Positions 34,564 through 44,299 of a stretch of 64,000 bases of DNA are shown here, one piece after another; the first letter of the stretch is position 1, and each line of letters starts with the position of its first letter. Location: NCBI GenBank assembly GCA_900143635.1, contig FREY01000008.1, forward strand, positions 62,001 through 126,000, written 5' to 3'. The position numbers and the translations under genes were made by a program. The notes under the pieces were generated by a model. That model was not told where the DNA came from and searched no databases. It saw only the letters and a program-made list of their open reading frames with translations. The stretch is from Rhodobacteraceae bacterium Alg231-04 (GTDB lineage: Bacteria; Pseudomonadota; Alphaproteobacteria; Rhodobacterales; Rhodobacteraceae).

Positions 34564-35634
34564 CACCTTGGTGCCGCCACGGCGCAGGATATCGGCCGAC
34601 TTCTCAGGCAGCGACCGGTTCGCCAGCCGCTGCACTGATTTTCGCGCCGAGCGTATGGCCCCGAATGGGGACAGCCGCCGTTCCAGAGACCCCTCGCACA
34701 GCTGCCGCGACCGGGTGCCAAACTGACGTTTGAACAATTGCGTACCGCGGCCAAAATCCAATTCATCCAGCCCCAGCCGGGCCGCCTCTTCGATGCAGTT
34801 GACCAACAGGATCAGCCCCGGAGACAATTTCGAAAGGGACGCATCATAGGTTGGGAACCACCAGTGCCAGGCTCGTTTGGATCGCATGCCAAAATGCGCC
34901 GCGATCAGCCGGTCGCCCGCATAAAGTGTCGAGAACAAGCCGCCAAAACTGGGGTCGTCAATCACCCGCAGATCCGACATCACCCGGTCCAGCCAACCCG
35001 GCAGGTCAAACCCGTTGGCGCCTTGCCTGCGCAGCGCCTCATCCTTCCATTTGTGGAACGCCTCCCAAGCATCCTGAGAGGGATCATTTGCCACGAACCG
35101 CAGGGGCCCGATATCGCGTTCAAGCTTGCGCATCTTGCGGCCCAGCTTACCCAGCTCCTTGGTCTGCGCCTTCACTTCCTCCTGCCAGCAGTCAAATCCG
35201 CCTCTCAGATCTGCGCGGCGGGAGTCGGTAAAGCTGAAGGCGTTTTGTGCCAACAGCGGCTGGCTGGCCAGCCCGTGGTTGAAATCATAAGCCGCCAATC
35301 CGAGGTCACGCAGAAGCGACCCACCCCGCAAGCCCGCGTCTGGCACAGTGCCAATAACCCCCTGATAGTCACAAACCTGCCCGCCCACCGGCGTCGCACA
35401 GCCGCCCCGCTTCAGGTGAAACGGCAGAAAACCAGAAATACCATCGGGCCCATGCAGGACAGCGATCCGCAGGTCATCACGATGGCGACCAACCGCGCGG
35501 GAAAATCCGGGGCTGAAAAACGGGCTTACAAGGTCACAGTCGCGATCCTGAAGACCCTCCCAGACCTTGACCAGATCAGGGCTTAACTCTCTTATGGAAA
35601 CAACTTTATGCCGCACGTCGATACTTTTTAACAA
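34543..35634 (-). CDS. CelD/BcsL-type GNAT acyltransferase (second copy)
   Basis: This 363-residue protein belongs to the same family as its convergent neighbour. It carries KLGRKMRKLERDIGPLRF and the acceptor-side block LIAAHFGMRSKRAWHWWFPTYD, then LDELDFGRGTQLFKRQFG near the end. The start is uncertain: TTG at 35634 or a GTG at 35616. It is divergent from the flippase gene. Low overall similarity to the first copy suggests different acceptors. Confidence 0.8.
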   Translation of the reverse strand: MLKSIDVRHKVVSIRELSPDLVKVWEGLQDRDCDLVSPFFSPGFSRAVGRHRDDLRIAVLHGPDGISGFLPFHLKRGGCATPVGGQVCDYQGVIGTVPDAGLRGGSLLRDLGLAAYDFNHGLASQPLLAQNAFSFTDSRRADLRGGFDCWQEEVKAQTKELGKLGRKMRKLERDIGPLRFVANDPSQDAWEAFHKWKDEALRRQGANGFDLPGWLDRVMSDLRVIDDPSFGGLFSTLYAGDRLIAAHFGMRSKRAWHWWFPTYDASLSKLSPGLILLVNCIEEAARLGLDELDFGRGTQLFKRQFGTRSRQLCEGSLERRLSPFGAIRSARKSVQRLANRSLPEKSADILRRGGTKVLRAGLI

Positions 35635-35718
35635 AACCCCGTGGTTCCCTTCTTGTGATGCGATCAGGCCGCCCCGTTAACAATGTAAAGTGACACTCAT
35701 GCCGGCCCAGCTTCGAAG

Positions 35719-37206
35719 ATGAATTTTTCTCGCAAACCGGAGACTAAGACCAAAGACATGCCTCGCACCGGGGTTGGTACAGGGGTGCAACGGCTGCAAA
35801 AGACTCTGACATCTGCCTTTGTGGTGGGCATGGTGTCGCGCCTGCTGATCCAGCTGTTTGCCCTGGCGCAGATCATGATGGCTTCGCGTTATTTCGGGCT
35901 GGCTGATTTCGGCGCCTATGCGCTGGCCTGGGCCTGCGCGATGATCTTCGCGTCTTTCATGTACACCGGCTATTATCAGGCGCTGCTGCGCAGTCGAACG
36001 CCCGACCAAGACCGCAACACGGTGTTCACTGTTATGTTCCTGATCGGCGCGCTTGCCAGTTTGGTGCTGCTGGCAACCGGGACGCTGATCGTAGAAACAC
36101 AGTCTCTAACCTCGCGGATCTGCCTCGCCTTCGCTGTGCTGCCCCTGCTGGACGCAGTTGTGGCCTGGAACGATGTGCATCTGTTGCGCGCCGCGCGGGT
36201 CCGTACCTCCAGCCTGATCAATGCCGCCGCCGAAGCCTTGGCCACAGTGGTCCTGCTCATGGCTTTGCGCGAGGGGATGGGGGCGATGTCGCTGGTGCTG
36301 GGCCGCTACACGGCTGTGTCGCTGCAACTGATCCTCACCTGTGGTGCCGTGCGCCGTCTGCCCGGTTTGGCACTGCGCGTCGATGTGCTGCGCCAAGGCT
36401 TTCCAACCGCGGTGCCACTTTGGGCCAGCACCGGCGCAGGCATGCTGACCAACTACGGGATCGACATTATCCTTGGCGCCTTCCTCAACCCTTCGCAGGT
36501 TGGCGCCTACCGCGGCGGCGCGCGGATCTCGCAGACGGCGGCAGATTTGATACAACAGCCGTTGACCATGCTCACCTGGTCACGTTTCTCACGGCTGGAC
36601 AAGAACGGCCACCGGCACCGCATCCGCAACTACTGGCGGGTCAACATGTCCTTTGCCGCCGTTGCCGCCTGGCCCGTCATGCTGAGCGTGGCCCTAATGG
36701 CGGAAGAGATCGTCACCGTGGTTCTGGACGAGGCCTGGCTGCCCGCCGCAGCCGTCATCGGCATACTCAGCCTGATGCGGGCAATCCGGATCCTGTCGAT
36801 GCATCTGGAGCCGACACTGGTCAGTTTTGACCGCCAGTATCTGCTGTTGAGAATCCGCCTGTTCGGGCTGGGACTGCTGTTGGTTGCCATGTTCCTTTAC
36901 GGGCGTTTCGGCGCGATCGAGGCCGCCTACGCCCAAGTGATCACCGTGGCGGTGATGGCGGTGCTGTCACTTACAACGGCAGGGCGCATCCTTGCCATCA
37001 CCACGCACGATATGCTGCGGACGTTTTTGCCGGGGCTGATCGTCAGTGTTCTGTGCGGGTTTTTTGTTCTGGCGACCGATGATCTGCGCGACTTGGTCAG
37101 CCCGACCCTGGGACTGGTGGCGACGTTACTGGGGCTTATTCTGCTGTGGTCCGCTGCCGTCGCGCTGGCCTTGATGAAAAAAATGCTGCGCTGGCCTACC
37201 CCGTAG
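35719..37206 (+). CDS. polysaccharide flippase (Wzx/MATE-like)
   Basis: This 495-residue integral membrane protein has about 12 hydrophobic spans (for example at 30-50, 60-85, 100-125, 145-165). The N-terminal QRLQKTLTSAFVVGMVSRLL and YFGLADFGAYALAWACAM patterns are typical of oligosaccharide flippases. It would move the lipid-linked repeat unit across the inner membrane for the Wzy-type polymerase at 41232-42641. Confidence 0.9.
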   Translation: MNFSRKPETKTKDMPRTGVGTGVQRLQKTLTSAFVVGMVSRLLIQLFALAQIMMASRYFGLADFGAYALAWACAMIFASFMYTGYYQALLRSRTPDQDRNTVFTVMFLIGALASLVLLATGTLIVETQSLTSRICLAFAVLPLLDAVVAWNDVHLLRAARVRTSSLINAAAEALATVVLLMALREGMGAMSLVLGRYTAVSLQLILTCGAVRRLPGLALRVDVLRQGFPTAVPLWASTGAGMLTNYGIDIILGAFLNPSQVGAYRGGARISQTAADLIQQPLTMLTWSRFSRLDKNGHRHRIRNYWRVNMSFAAVAAWPVMLSVALMAEEIVTVVLDEAWLPAAAVIGILSLMRAIRILSMHLEPTLVSFDRQYLLLRIRLFGLGLLLVAMFLYGRFGAIEAAYAQVITVAVMAVLSLTTAGRILAITTHDMLRTFLPGLIVSVLCGFFVLATDDLRDLVSPTLGLVATLLGLILLWSAAVALALMKKMLRWPTP

Positions 37207-38452
37207 CCAGAATACGGTCGGCCTCAATTTCCGCGAGGGGGCCCTCATAGAGCCGGGCAAGCCCGCTGATCCAGTCCTCTTCATCCTGCGCCAATCGAAC
37301 CGGCCCATCAAAGCCGCGGTGGCTCATTCCAGCCAGCGTCTCTGCGTCCATGTCCCTGAAACTGCGCAGCGTCGCATCAAATGCGGTGGCGTCGAAAACG
37401 TCGAAGGACAGGCCCAGCCCGGCCGCGACGATTTCCTCAGACATCAGCGCGGTCTTCGCCACCGCGACCGGCAGGCCACTGCTTGTCGCTTCTGCCAGAA
37501 CCAGCGCAAAGGGCTCGGGATGATGCGACGGCATGATCAGCGCGCGCGCACCAGACACCCAGTCAATCATCTCGGGTTTTGACAACCAGCCGGTGATTTG
37601 AATATCTGGGAAATCACGCTCCATCTGGCCACGCAATGTGCCGTCACCCACACAGACCAGCGCCGCGCCGGTGCGGTGGGCGGCCTTTGCCAGATCCAAT
37701 GCGCCCTTGTCCTCTTCCAGCCGTCCGACATAGATCAGATAGCTGTTGTTCTCAGCCTGAACTCTTTTGTCGGTAAAGGATGTCGCCGGATTGCGCAGCA
37801 CCTGAAGCAGGGTGTCGCCATAGCCCGCGCGCGCCAGCCGTGGCAGCATGTCGGGATGGATCGCCAGCACGCCCGCCCAGTCAAGATCGGCGTCAAATGC
37901 CCGAAATAGAGCCTTCTGACGCAGAACCCGCCACATTTTATGGGCATAAGAACGCTTGTCACAATGAGTCAATAGACACCCCGCCGACAAAGGCACCCGC
38001 TGACAAACCTCATTGTGGCGGTAGTCCATATAGACACCGTTTGGGCAGGCCAGAAACATGTCATGCGCGTGGATGAACGTCTTGCGCGCCACCGGCGCCA
38101 GTGCGGTGAAAACCGAGGGCGAAAAGATCTGCGCCCAGCCGTGCAGGTGATACACGGTGCCCGGCCCATCGGTCTGCGCAATGGCCCCAGTTACAAAATC
38201 CCGCATGTCGGGGTCATAGATGCCGCCGCGCATGGCCTGCAGTCGTCCCCGCTCCAGCAGGCGCCCTGACCCGGCCGCAATGACCCGAATACCGGCGGCA
38301 ATCAAATCCGGTGCATCGCCCGTATCACCGCAAACATAACTGACCTGAAGGCCGCGCGCCCGCAAGCGCAGCGCGCTGAGCACCGCAAGCCCGGTGGCGC
38401 CGCCCCGTGCCTGGCTTGCGTCATTGATAACCACAACATGTTGCAGTGCCAT
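37196..38452 (-). CDS. glycosyltransferase, GT4-like
   Basis: This 418-residue GT-B glycosyltransferase has an N-terminal nucleotide-fold half with ASQARGGATGLAVLSALRLR and a C-terminal half with YLIYVGRLEEDKGALDLAKA and HHPEPFALVLAEATSSGLPVA (the E-x7-E region). The ATG at 38452 has a good AGGGGCG site; an upstream TTG-started extension lacks conserved sequence. It overlaps the flippase end by 11 bases (convergent) and is divergent from the pyruvyl transferase gene. It adds one sugar to the repeat unit in the cytoplasm. Confidence 0.88.
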   Translation of the reverse strand: MALQHVVVINDASQARGGATGLAVLSALRLRARGLQVSYVCGDTGDAPDLIAAGIRVIAAGSGRLLERGRLQAMRGGIYDPDMRDFVTGAIAQTDGPGTVYHLHGWAQIFSPSVFTALAPVARKTFIHAHDMFLACPNGVYMDYRHNEVCQRVPLSAGCLLTHCDKRSYAHKMWRVLRQKALFRAFDADLDWAGVLAIHPDMLPRLARAGYGDTLLQVLRNPATSFTDKRVQAENNSYLIYVGRLEEDKGALDLAKAAHRTGAALVCVGDGTLRGQMERDFPDIQITGWLSKPEMIDWVSGARALIMPSHHPEPFALVLAEATSSGLPVAVAKTALMSEEIVAAGLGLSFDVFDATAFDATLRSFRDMDAETLAGMSHRGFDGPVRLAQDEEDWISGLARLYEGPLAEIEADRILATG

Positions 38453-38543
38453 TTTCGCCCCTGCCCTTTCCAAACCCTCACAGCCAACTAGTTGACTATT
38501 CAGTTGATTGTGGATCGCCGCAGCCCGCGGACAAGGAGGCCAG

Positions 38544-39758
38544 GTGCAAAGAATTGTCATTTTTGGACTGCCTTACAGCCCGAACACCGGTGATGGAGTG
38601 ATCGCGGAGTGCCTCAGCACGGGGCTTCGGGCCGCCCATCCGGGCGTCACCGTCAGCTGCATTGATATTTCTGGCCGCACAGAGTTTGGCGCGGTCACAG
38701 TGCGCAACCGCTCTCTTGTGCTGGCAATTCTCAAAGCTCTGCCGCGTCCTTTGGCGCAATCCTTGGTCAGTTACAAATTGGGCCGGATGCTCGATCAATT
38801 TGAACCCGCCTGGAAAGATGCGCTGAGAGGCGCAGATCTGGCGGTGATTGGCGGCGGGCAGATCCTGTCTGATGCTGATCTGAATTTCTGTCTGAAACTC
38901 GCCCGTGTTGCCCGGCTTCTTCAGGAAGAAGGCTGCCCTGCGGTGATCCACGCAGCAGGTGTCGCCCGAAACTGGAGCCCGCGCGGGCAGGCCCTGTTCC
39001 GCGCGCTTCTGGACTGCGACCTGCGGGCCGTTGGGCTTCGTGACGGGCCGTCCATTGCCGCCTGGCAGGATCAAATCGGCGGTGGCGGCCCGCGGCCGCA
39101 TCCCACACGTGACCCGGCGCTGATCGCCGCAGAGGTCTACGGCGTGCCGCCCCAAGGCAATGGCCGGATTGGGCTTTGTGTCACAGACCCACATATCCTG
39201 ACCTATCACGCCGAGGGGCGCAAATCCGCCGTCAGCGGCAAGGATGTTTTCGCGGATATCGCTCTGGCGCTGGTCGCCAGCGGCTACAGGGTCACGTTGT
39301 TCTGCAACGGTGCAGCCGAAGACCGCAGCGCGCTGGTGGCGATCCAGACGAAACCTGCGATTGCCTCCGCCATGGCCCAGGGCCAGATCGCTGTCGAAGA
39401 ACCGCCCTCCACACCCACTGAACTGGCCACCATCATCGGACAACTGAGCGCGGTAGTGGCCCACCGGCTGCACGCCTGCATCCTTGGATACGCCTTTCAA
39501 CGGCCCATTGTCGGGCTGGGCTGGGATCGCAAATTGGAAAGCTTCTTTCAGTCTGTCGGATTGGACAATGCGTTCCTGCCGGCCTCGGATCTGTCTCCGC
39601 AAAATGTTGTGCAACGGCTGGAGGCCGCACAGGCCGCAGGGATCGATCCGGCCCGCCACGCCGCAGTGCTGGCCGAAACCCGCGTTGCGATCAATGGGAT
39701 CTTCGATGGCTGCAAGCCAGCACGCTTTAGACAGCCTGTGGTGGCTTTGGCCACCTGA
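38544..39758 (+). CDS. polysaccharide pyruvyl transferase family protein
   Basis: This 404-residue protein starts with RIVIFGLPYSPNTGDGVIAE, the N-terminal signature of the family, and has LAVIGGGQILSD and, near the C-terminus, VAHRLHACILGYAFQRPIVG. Such enzymes add pyruvate ketals to sugars, giving acidic EPS. The GTG at 38544 is chosen because AAGGAGG lies at 38533-38539; the longer TTG-started frame is unlikely. It overlaps the next, convergent gene by 32 bases. Confidence 0.9.
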   Translation: MQRIVIFGLPYSPNTGDGVIAECLSTGLRAAHPGVTVSCIDISGRTEFGAVTVRNRSLVLAILKALPRPLAQSLVSYKLGRMLDQFEPAWKDALRGADLAVIGGGQILSDADLNFCLKLARVARLLQEEGCPAVIHAAGVARNWSPRGQALFRALLDCDLRAVGLRDGPSIAAWQDQIGGGGPRPHPTRDPALIAAEVYGVPPQGNGRIGLCVTDPHILTYHAEGRKSAVSGKDVFADIALALVASGYRVTLFCNGAAEDRSALVAIQTKPAIASAMAQGQIAVEEPPSTPTELATIIGQLSAVVAHRLHACILGYAFQRPIVGLGWDRKLESFFQSVGLDNAFLPASDLSPQNVVQRLEAAQAAGIDPARHAAVLAETRVAINGIFDGCKPARFRQPVVALAT

Positions 39759-41235
39759 CATCCACCACAAACAGACCACCCGCAGCATCGGCGTGATGAC
39801 AGCCTATCGCACCCGGTATCTGGTCGGGCGTAAAATGCAAAACCCTGCGTTCGGTATACGCCGTCTTCGACAGGGTGGTGATTTCCATCAGGTTCAACCC
39901 ATAACCATAGACATCTCCGCTGTTGTCCTGTGACAGGCGATAAAGCCGCCCATCGCGTTGAAACACCCGTCCGGCATTGCGTGCAACGTCCGATCCAACC
40001 ACCACAGGGTTCAACGGATGTGGCGTAATCCAGTTCAGGTCCGGCCCGTCGGTTCGGTAGAGGCACAGCTCACTGCTGAAATCGCCAAAAGAATCCTGGC
40101 AACTGTTGGCCGCCAACCACCAGTCTTCGCCCTGCTGAAACAACACCGGGTCCCCCAGCAGTTCGCCCTCCAGCCCGGTGGCGTGCAGCTCCCATTTCAG
40201 CGGAAAATCGACACAGCGCCAGACCTCTAGTCGCGCCGCCTGTATCGTTTCCGGCATCATAAACAGATCACCATCACTCTCGAACAGATAGGGAAAGGAG
40301 AGGTGATGATCCGCCACCAAGGCTGGCCCCAGAACATGTGCGCCTGACGCAGTCAGCCGGGCAACGGTGATATGGCCCCGCCGGGTCGAGTACGGGAATT
40401 CTTCGTAAAAACAATATACCTCTCCGCCGCGCTCAATCAGGAACGGATCCGCACAAAAGGTCTCCGGAGGCAGCGGAATATCTGTGCCGCTGGAAGGGTC
40501 TATGCCCGGTAAATCGCCCTGCCCGACCCGCAATGCAAAGGGCTGGGTCTTGGGCTGAAGCCCGCGCGGCGCCACTTTGAGGGCCACCTTGCGCAGGATC
40601 CTCCCGGCATAGCCCGGCAGACCGCCAAGCGCCGGAACGGCAGTACCATTTGCATAAATTCCCTCATCCGCGACGTCACCGGTCAGCGCCAATCGCCGCA
40701 ATTCGCGCAAGGTCACCTGAACCATTTTTTCGCTGGCGAAGGCCTGACTGTGGGTCATTGTCACTTTGGTCTGTATCACCGCACTGGCCAGTTGCCGCAA
40801 TGCGGGGCTATCTGCGGTTCGACGCAACAGATGACATTGCACCGCGCTGTCGCCGCGCAGGGCCGATGCGGCCACCGTGCTGCTGTCGTGACAGGAACAC
40901 TGCCAGGCCCCAAAACCCGCGCGCGCCGCCAAATCATCCGCGACCGGGGCAGAGCGGAAATCTATAATCACGTCACACCGAGAAACCTTGGAAGGATCAT
41001 CCGGAAGGGATTTCCATTCAGCCACCGGGTTCAGAGCCGCGCGGCGCGAGAACACAGCCCCTTCAATTGTTGCCAACAATGTCCGTTCATCAGACGGCGC
41101 CACAAAAAGCTCTGCTTCGGCCAGCATTCCTGTCAGCCCGGCCCGCAAGCGACCAACCGACGACCAGCCCATCTGATCACGCCCTACGATCACCGTCACG
41201 CGGATCGGGCCAGCACTGGAGGTGGATTCTGTCAT
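39727..41235 (-). CDS. protein with GINT1-N-like beta-propeller domain, EPS-associated
   Basis: This 502-residue protein resembles, in its C-terminal half (about residues 230-480), the five-bladed propeller-like domain of glucosamine inositolphosphorylceramide transferase and bacterial relatives (TFCADPFLIERGGEVYCFYEEF, HHLSFPYLFESDGDLFMMPET). The N-terminal 200 residues are less clear; RVTVIVGRDQMGWSS is reminiscent of formyltransferase-type folds. I took the ATG at 41235, which overlaps the polymerase stop as ATGA; a longer frame extends into the polymerase and is noise. A sugar-modifying or glycosyl-transfer role is likely. Confidence 0.75.
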   Translation of the reverse strand: MTESTSSAGPIRVTVIVGRDQMGWSSVGRLRAGLTGMLAEAELFVAPSDERTLLATIEGAVFSRRAALNPVAEWKSLPDDPSKVSRCDVIIDFRSAPVADDLAARAGFGAWQCSCHDSSTVAASALRGDSAVQCHLLRRTADSPALRQLASAVIQTKVTMTHSQAFASEKMVQVTLRELRRLALTGDVADEGIYANGTAVPALGGLPGYAGRILRKVALKVAPRGLQPKTQPFALRVGQGDLPGIDPSSGTDIPLPPETFCADPFLIERGGEVYCFYEEFPYSTRRGHITVARLTASGAHVLGPALVADHHLSFPYLFESDGDLFMMPETIQAARLEVWRCVDFPLKWELHATGLEGELLGDPVLFQQGEDWWLAANSCQDSFGDFSSELCLYRTDGPDLNWITPHPLNPVVVGSDVARNAGRVFQRDGRLYRLSQDNSGDVYGYGLNLMEITTLSKTAYTERRVLHFTPDQIPGAIGCHHADAAGGLFVVDVRWPKPPQAV

Positions 41236-42641
41236 CCGTTCACAGCCCCCCGCGCCTTTAGCGATCCTGACACGCCCACGCCCGTTGCAAGGCCGGGGTA
41301 CTGGCGCGCTCGCGCCGCGACTGCCGCCAGAGACACCAATATCAAAGAGGGATCCGGCGTGGTTCCCGATACCATCAACGCGCTCAGATAGGTAAGCGCG
41401 CCCACCCGACCAGAATAAAACAAGCGTGTTCCATTCGGATCGCCGATCCGACCCACCGGCCCCAGCGCGCTCCACAGAAAACACAGAAACAGCACCGTTC
41501 CGGGCAGGCCAACACTGCCAAGCAAAACCGAGGTCATCCCATTGCCTCGCAGCGATCCAACGCCAGCCCCGAGCCCCCAGGTCTGCACAAAGGCATTCAA
41601 ACCAGAGCGCGCCCAGGCGCTGCGCTCCAGCCCCGATGTAGAGGCCGCTTTTTGAAGGAACAACCGGTTGACCACATCGCCGGCCGTGTCGAGGAAGGGC
41701 GTTGCGATCACGGCGATACTCAGCGCGATCAGCGCCCCGGCCAGCATGATGATCAGCCAATGACCAAATGCCCGTGATAACCCGTGGCCCAGAAAATGCC
41801 GGGCGTGCAGCAGGATCAACAGCACCACCACGCCCAATGCGCCATAGCCGGTGCTGGAAAAGGCCATCATCGCACAAAGCACATTGCCAACGGCAAGCGC
41901 CCCGTGGCTAGTTCGGCGGCCGATCAGGTAGGACGCCCCGAAATAGCCCGCAAGGGCTGCGGAGAACGCGCCAAAGGCCGCCGCTTCCGAAAACCCACCG
42001 ATCACACGGGGAAAGCCGAATATCCTGAGTTCATTTCCCAGCGCATAATCCGCGGTCCGGATCAGCGCCAAGATCCCATCTGTGCCGGCCATGTCCAGCG
42101 CCCCAAGTACGATATTGAGACCCGCCGCCCAGACCAATCCCTTTTCCAGGATTGCCGGGCCACGCCGCCGGAAAACATCCGCTGCCGTGATGAAGAACAA
42201 AACCGACATGACCAGATAGGCCGTCTGCGAGATATTGGAGTTCACCGGTGCAAGCGGCTTCATTGTCGAGGAGATAAAGATACTGACTTTGGTGCCCAGC
42301 CGGTCAAATGTGAGCGGGAAGACAAGGAAATCTCCGGCGAAAAAGCGGACCAGAACAACGGCGGAAAAAACGCCGTAGACCGCATAGAGCAACAGGTAGA
42401 ACCCCGGACGCTGCACGGAAATGGCGCGGATCTGCCCGCTGGCCCGCCGCAGGAAAAACACCGTGAAGGTCAGCGTGGCCAGAAGGTAAGGCATAAGAAT
42501 TGCCAAGCCGCCAACCGACAGTGCCGCGAACATGCCAAACGGCAGCGTGGCCAAAACAACCGTAACCCCCTTGTCCGGATCCTTCAGCGAGACCCAGAGC
42601 CAAAGCAGCAAAAACGCCACTGATGCCGGATATACTGCCAT
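41232..42641 (-). CDS. Wzy-like O-antigen polymerase/ligase family protein
   Basis: This 469-residue membrane protein has about 10-12 hydrophobic spans and a large loop around residues 330-390 (GLERSAWARSGLNAFVQTWGLGAGVGSLR), as in Wzy/WaaL proteins, where such loops carry catalytic residues. It would join repeat units in the periplasm, working with the flippase and the Wzc/ExoP-type co-polymerase. It is divergent from the flavoprotein gene and coupled to the gene downstream. Confidence 0.85.
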   Translation of the reverse strand: MAVYPASVAFLLLWLWVSLKDPDKGVTVVLATLPFGMFAALSVGGLAILMPYLLATLTFTVFFLRRASGQIRAISVQRPGFYLLLYAVYGVFSAVVLVRFFAGDFLVFPLTFDRLGTKVSIFISSTMKPLAPVNSNISQTAYLVMSVLFFITAADVFRRRGPAILEKGLVWAAGLNIVLGALDMAGTDGILALIRTADYALGNELRIFGFPRVIGGFSEAAAFGAFSAALAGYFGASYLIGRRTSHGALAVGNVLCAMMAFSSTGYGALGVVVLLILLHARHFLGHGLSRAFGHWLIIMLAGALIALSIAVIATPFLDTAGDVVNRLFLQKAASTSGLERSAWARSGLNAFVQTWGLGAGVGSLRGNGMTSVLLGSVGLPGTVLFLCFLWSALGPVGRIGDPNGTRLFYSGRVGALTYLSALMVSGTTPDPSLILVSLAAVAARARQYPGLATGVGVSGSLKARGAVNG

Positions 42642-42880
42642 CTTCCCTTCTCGTCCCCCCGTCCAAGCTTTTGAAAAATAAACATCCCCAACCGCACTTC
42701 TTCCATCTAGCCCGCCTGCCCGATCAATCTACGGATCCCGTGCGGGTTTCCCAAAAAGCGCGTTTCTGGCCGCCAAAACACACTCAGCCAAGGGTTGCCC
42801 AATGCATTCCGAAAAAGACCGTGGATCGCCCTTCTCAGCGCACTAGCTTTAGGAGGTCTCAACCGGCAAAGGCAGGGCAC

Positions 42881-44299
42881 TTGGAAGGATCGATCGCACA
42901 GCAGCCCGGCCAAGACAGCGCGCCGGATACAAGCATCACACAAGCTGACAGCCATAAAACATGGGAGTGTATCGTTCTTGGGGCGGGGACTTCGGGTATG
43001 GTTGCGGCCTCTATCCTGTCCGGCCGGTTCGAAGGTCGCGCGCCGCAGGACAGCGCGTCTGTGCTGGTATTGGATGAATACCCCGAGATTGGCGGCAACC
43101 ACACAAGCGTTGCGATCAACGGGTATAGTTTCGACATCGGCAGTTTCTTCTTCTCCGAAAACTCACCCTTTCTGGTCCATTTCCCCGAGATTTTGCCGCT
43201 CTACGAGAACCGCGATCAGGGCACCTATTCGGTCGCGCGCATCACACCATCGCTGAAAGTGGCGCGCTACCCTGCCGATGTCAGGCAGGATGTGCTCGGA
43301 CACGGGATCCTGATGCCGTTTCGCTATATCGGATCGGCGCTTTGGGGCCGGTTGTGCGTGGATGAAAACACCAGTGCCGAAGGCTTTGCCCGTCACTGGA
43401 TCGGAGACCGGTTTTTCCGCGAAAGCGGGCTGCGCTATTATATGGAACGTCTCTTCGCAGAGCCGCCATCGCAAATCGAAGCCAAGTTCGCTCACAAACG
43501 GATGCGGTGGGTCAAACGCAACGCGCAGTTTAGTGAAATCTTCCGGTCGCTGCTCCGGCAATTCAATCGTCGCGGCCCTGCCAAAGTGAACCGCCAGTTT
43601 GTACGCCCGCAGTCAGGTTTTCACGGGCTATACTCCGTCGCGGGTGACGCCCTGAAATCCCATGGTGTCACGTTTCAAATGAATGCTGGCCTCACTGGTA
43701 TCACCGGTAATGCCGGTACAGGGTTCACCGTCAACTTGAAGGATGGGCGCAGATTTCAAAGCCGCCAGCTCTTCTCTACGATCCCGCTGTCCCGCACCCT
43801 GCCGTTGACCGGGCACAAGATGCCCGCGCCGCTGCGGTCCGCCAGCCTTTTGTCCCTTTTTGTCAGCTTTGGAGGCACGCGCGGCTTTGATGCCAACGTG
43901 CTTTATAACTTCTCGACCGAAGGGCAGTGGAAACGTCTGACAATGCATTCGGACTTCTACGGCCTAGCGGACGGGCGCGCGTATTTTTCTGTCGAATGCG
44001 TCATGTCTGGTGACAGCGACTGCCCCGAACAGAGATTTTCTGAATTCACCGCATTGGTCCAAAAAATGGGCCTGTTCGACGGCGATCTGCGCCTGGAAGG
44101 CCACCGCATCACGGAAAACGCCTACCCGGTCTACCGGCAGGGCGCCACCGCTGCGGCCGAAGCGGCCATCGCGCAGCTGTCTGACATCGGCATCCTCAGC
44201 TTTGGACGGCAAGGCGGGTTTGATTATCAGCCCACATCCGGCGTCAGCACCGTAGAGGCAGAGCGCAAGCTGAATGCCACGGCCGCCAAAACACCCTAG
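42881..44299 (+). CDS. FAD-dependent oxidoreductase, UDP-galactopyranose-mutase/amine-oxidase-like
   Basis: This protein of about 472 residues has an N-terminal FAD-binding site (CIVLGAGTSGMVAASIL, then VLVLDEYPEIGGNHTSV) and a C-terminal substrate domain. The GGN/H pattern after the second strand and GYSFDIGSFFFSEN are similar to UDP-galactopyranose mutase and protoporphyrinogen-oxidase relatives. It may isomerise or oxidise a nucleotide sugar. The start is uncertain: TTG at 42881 is my choice, GTG at 42821 or ATG at 42623 would add residues without homology, and the last overlaps the divergent polymerase gene. It converges on the methyltransferase gene with a 4-base overlap. Confidence 0.75.
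   Translation: MEGSIAQQPGQDSAPDTSITQADSHKTWECIVLGAGTSGMVAASILSGRFEGRAPQDSASVLVLDEYPEIGGNHTSVAINGYSFDIGSFFFSENSPFLVHFPEILPLYENRDQGTYSVARITPSLKVARYPADVRQDVLGHGILMPFRYIGSALWGRLCVDENTSAEGFARHWIGDRFFRESGLRYYMERLFAEPPSQIEAKFAHKRMRWVKRNAQFSEIFRSLLRQFNRRGPAKVNRQFVRPQSGFHGLYSVAGDALKSHGVTFQMNAGLTGITGNAGTGFTVNLKDGRRFQSRQLFSTIPLSRTLPLTGHKMPAPLRSASLLSLFVSFGGTRGFDANVLYNFSTEGQWKRLTMHSDFYGLADGRAYFSVECVMSGDSDCPEQRFSEFTALVQKMGLFDGDLRLEGHRITENAYPVYRQGATAAAEAAIAQLSDIGILSFGRQGGFDYQPTSGVSTVEAERKLNATAAKTP

Noticed and set aside
38496-39788. 430-codon minus-strand frame opposite the pyruvyl transferase
   Set aside because: Shadow frame; the plus-strand gene has a strong AAGGAGG site and family motifs.
41236-41877. 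N-terminal extension of the 39727-41235 gene
   Set aside because: It would run inside the polymerase gene in another frame and has no homology; the ATGA overlap gives a better start.
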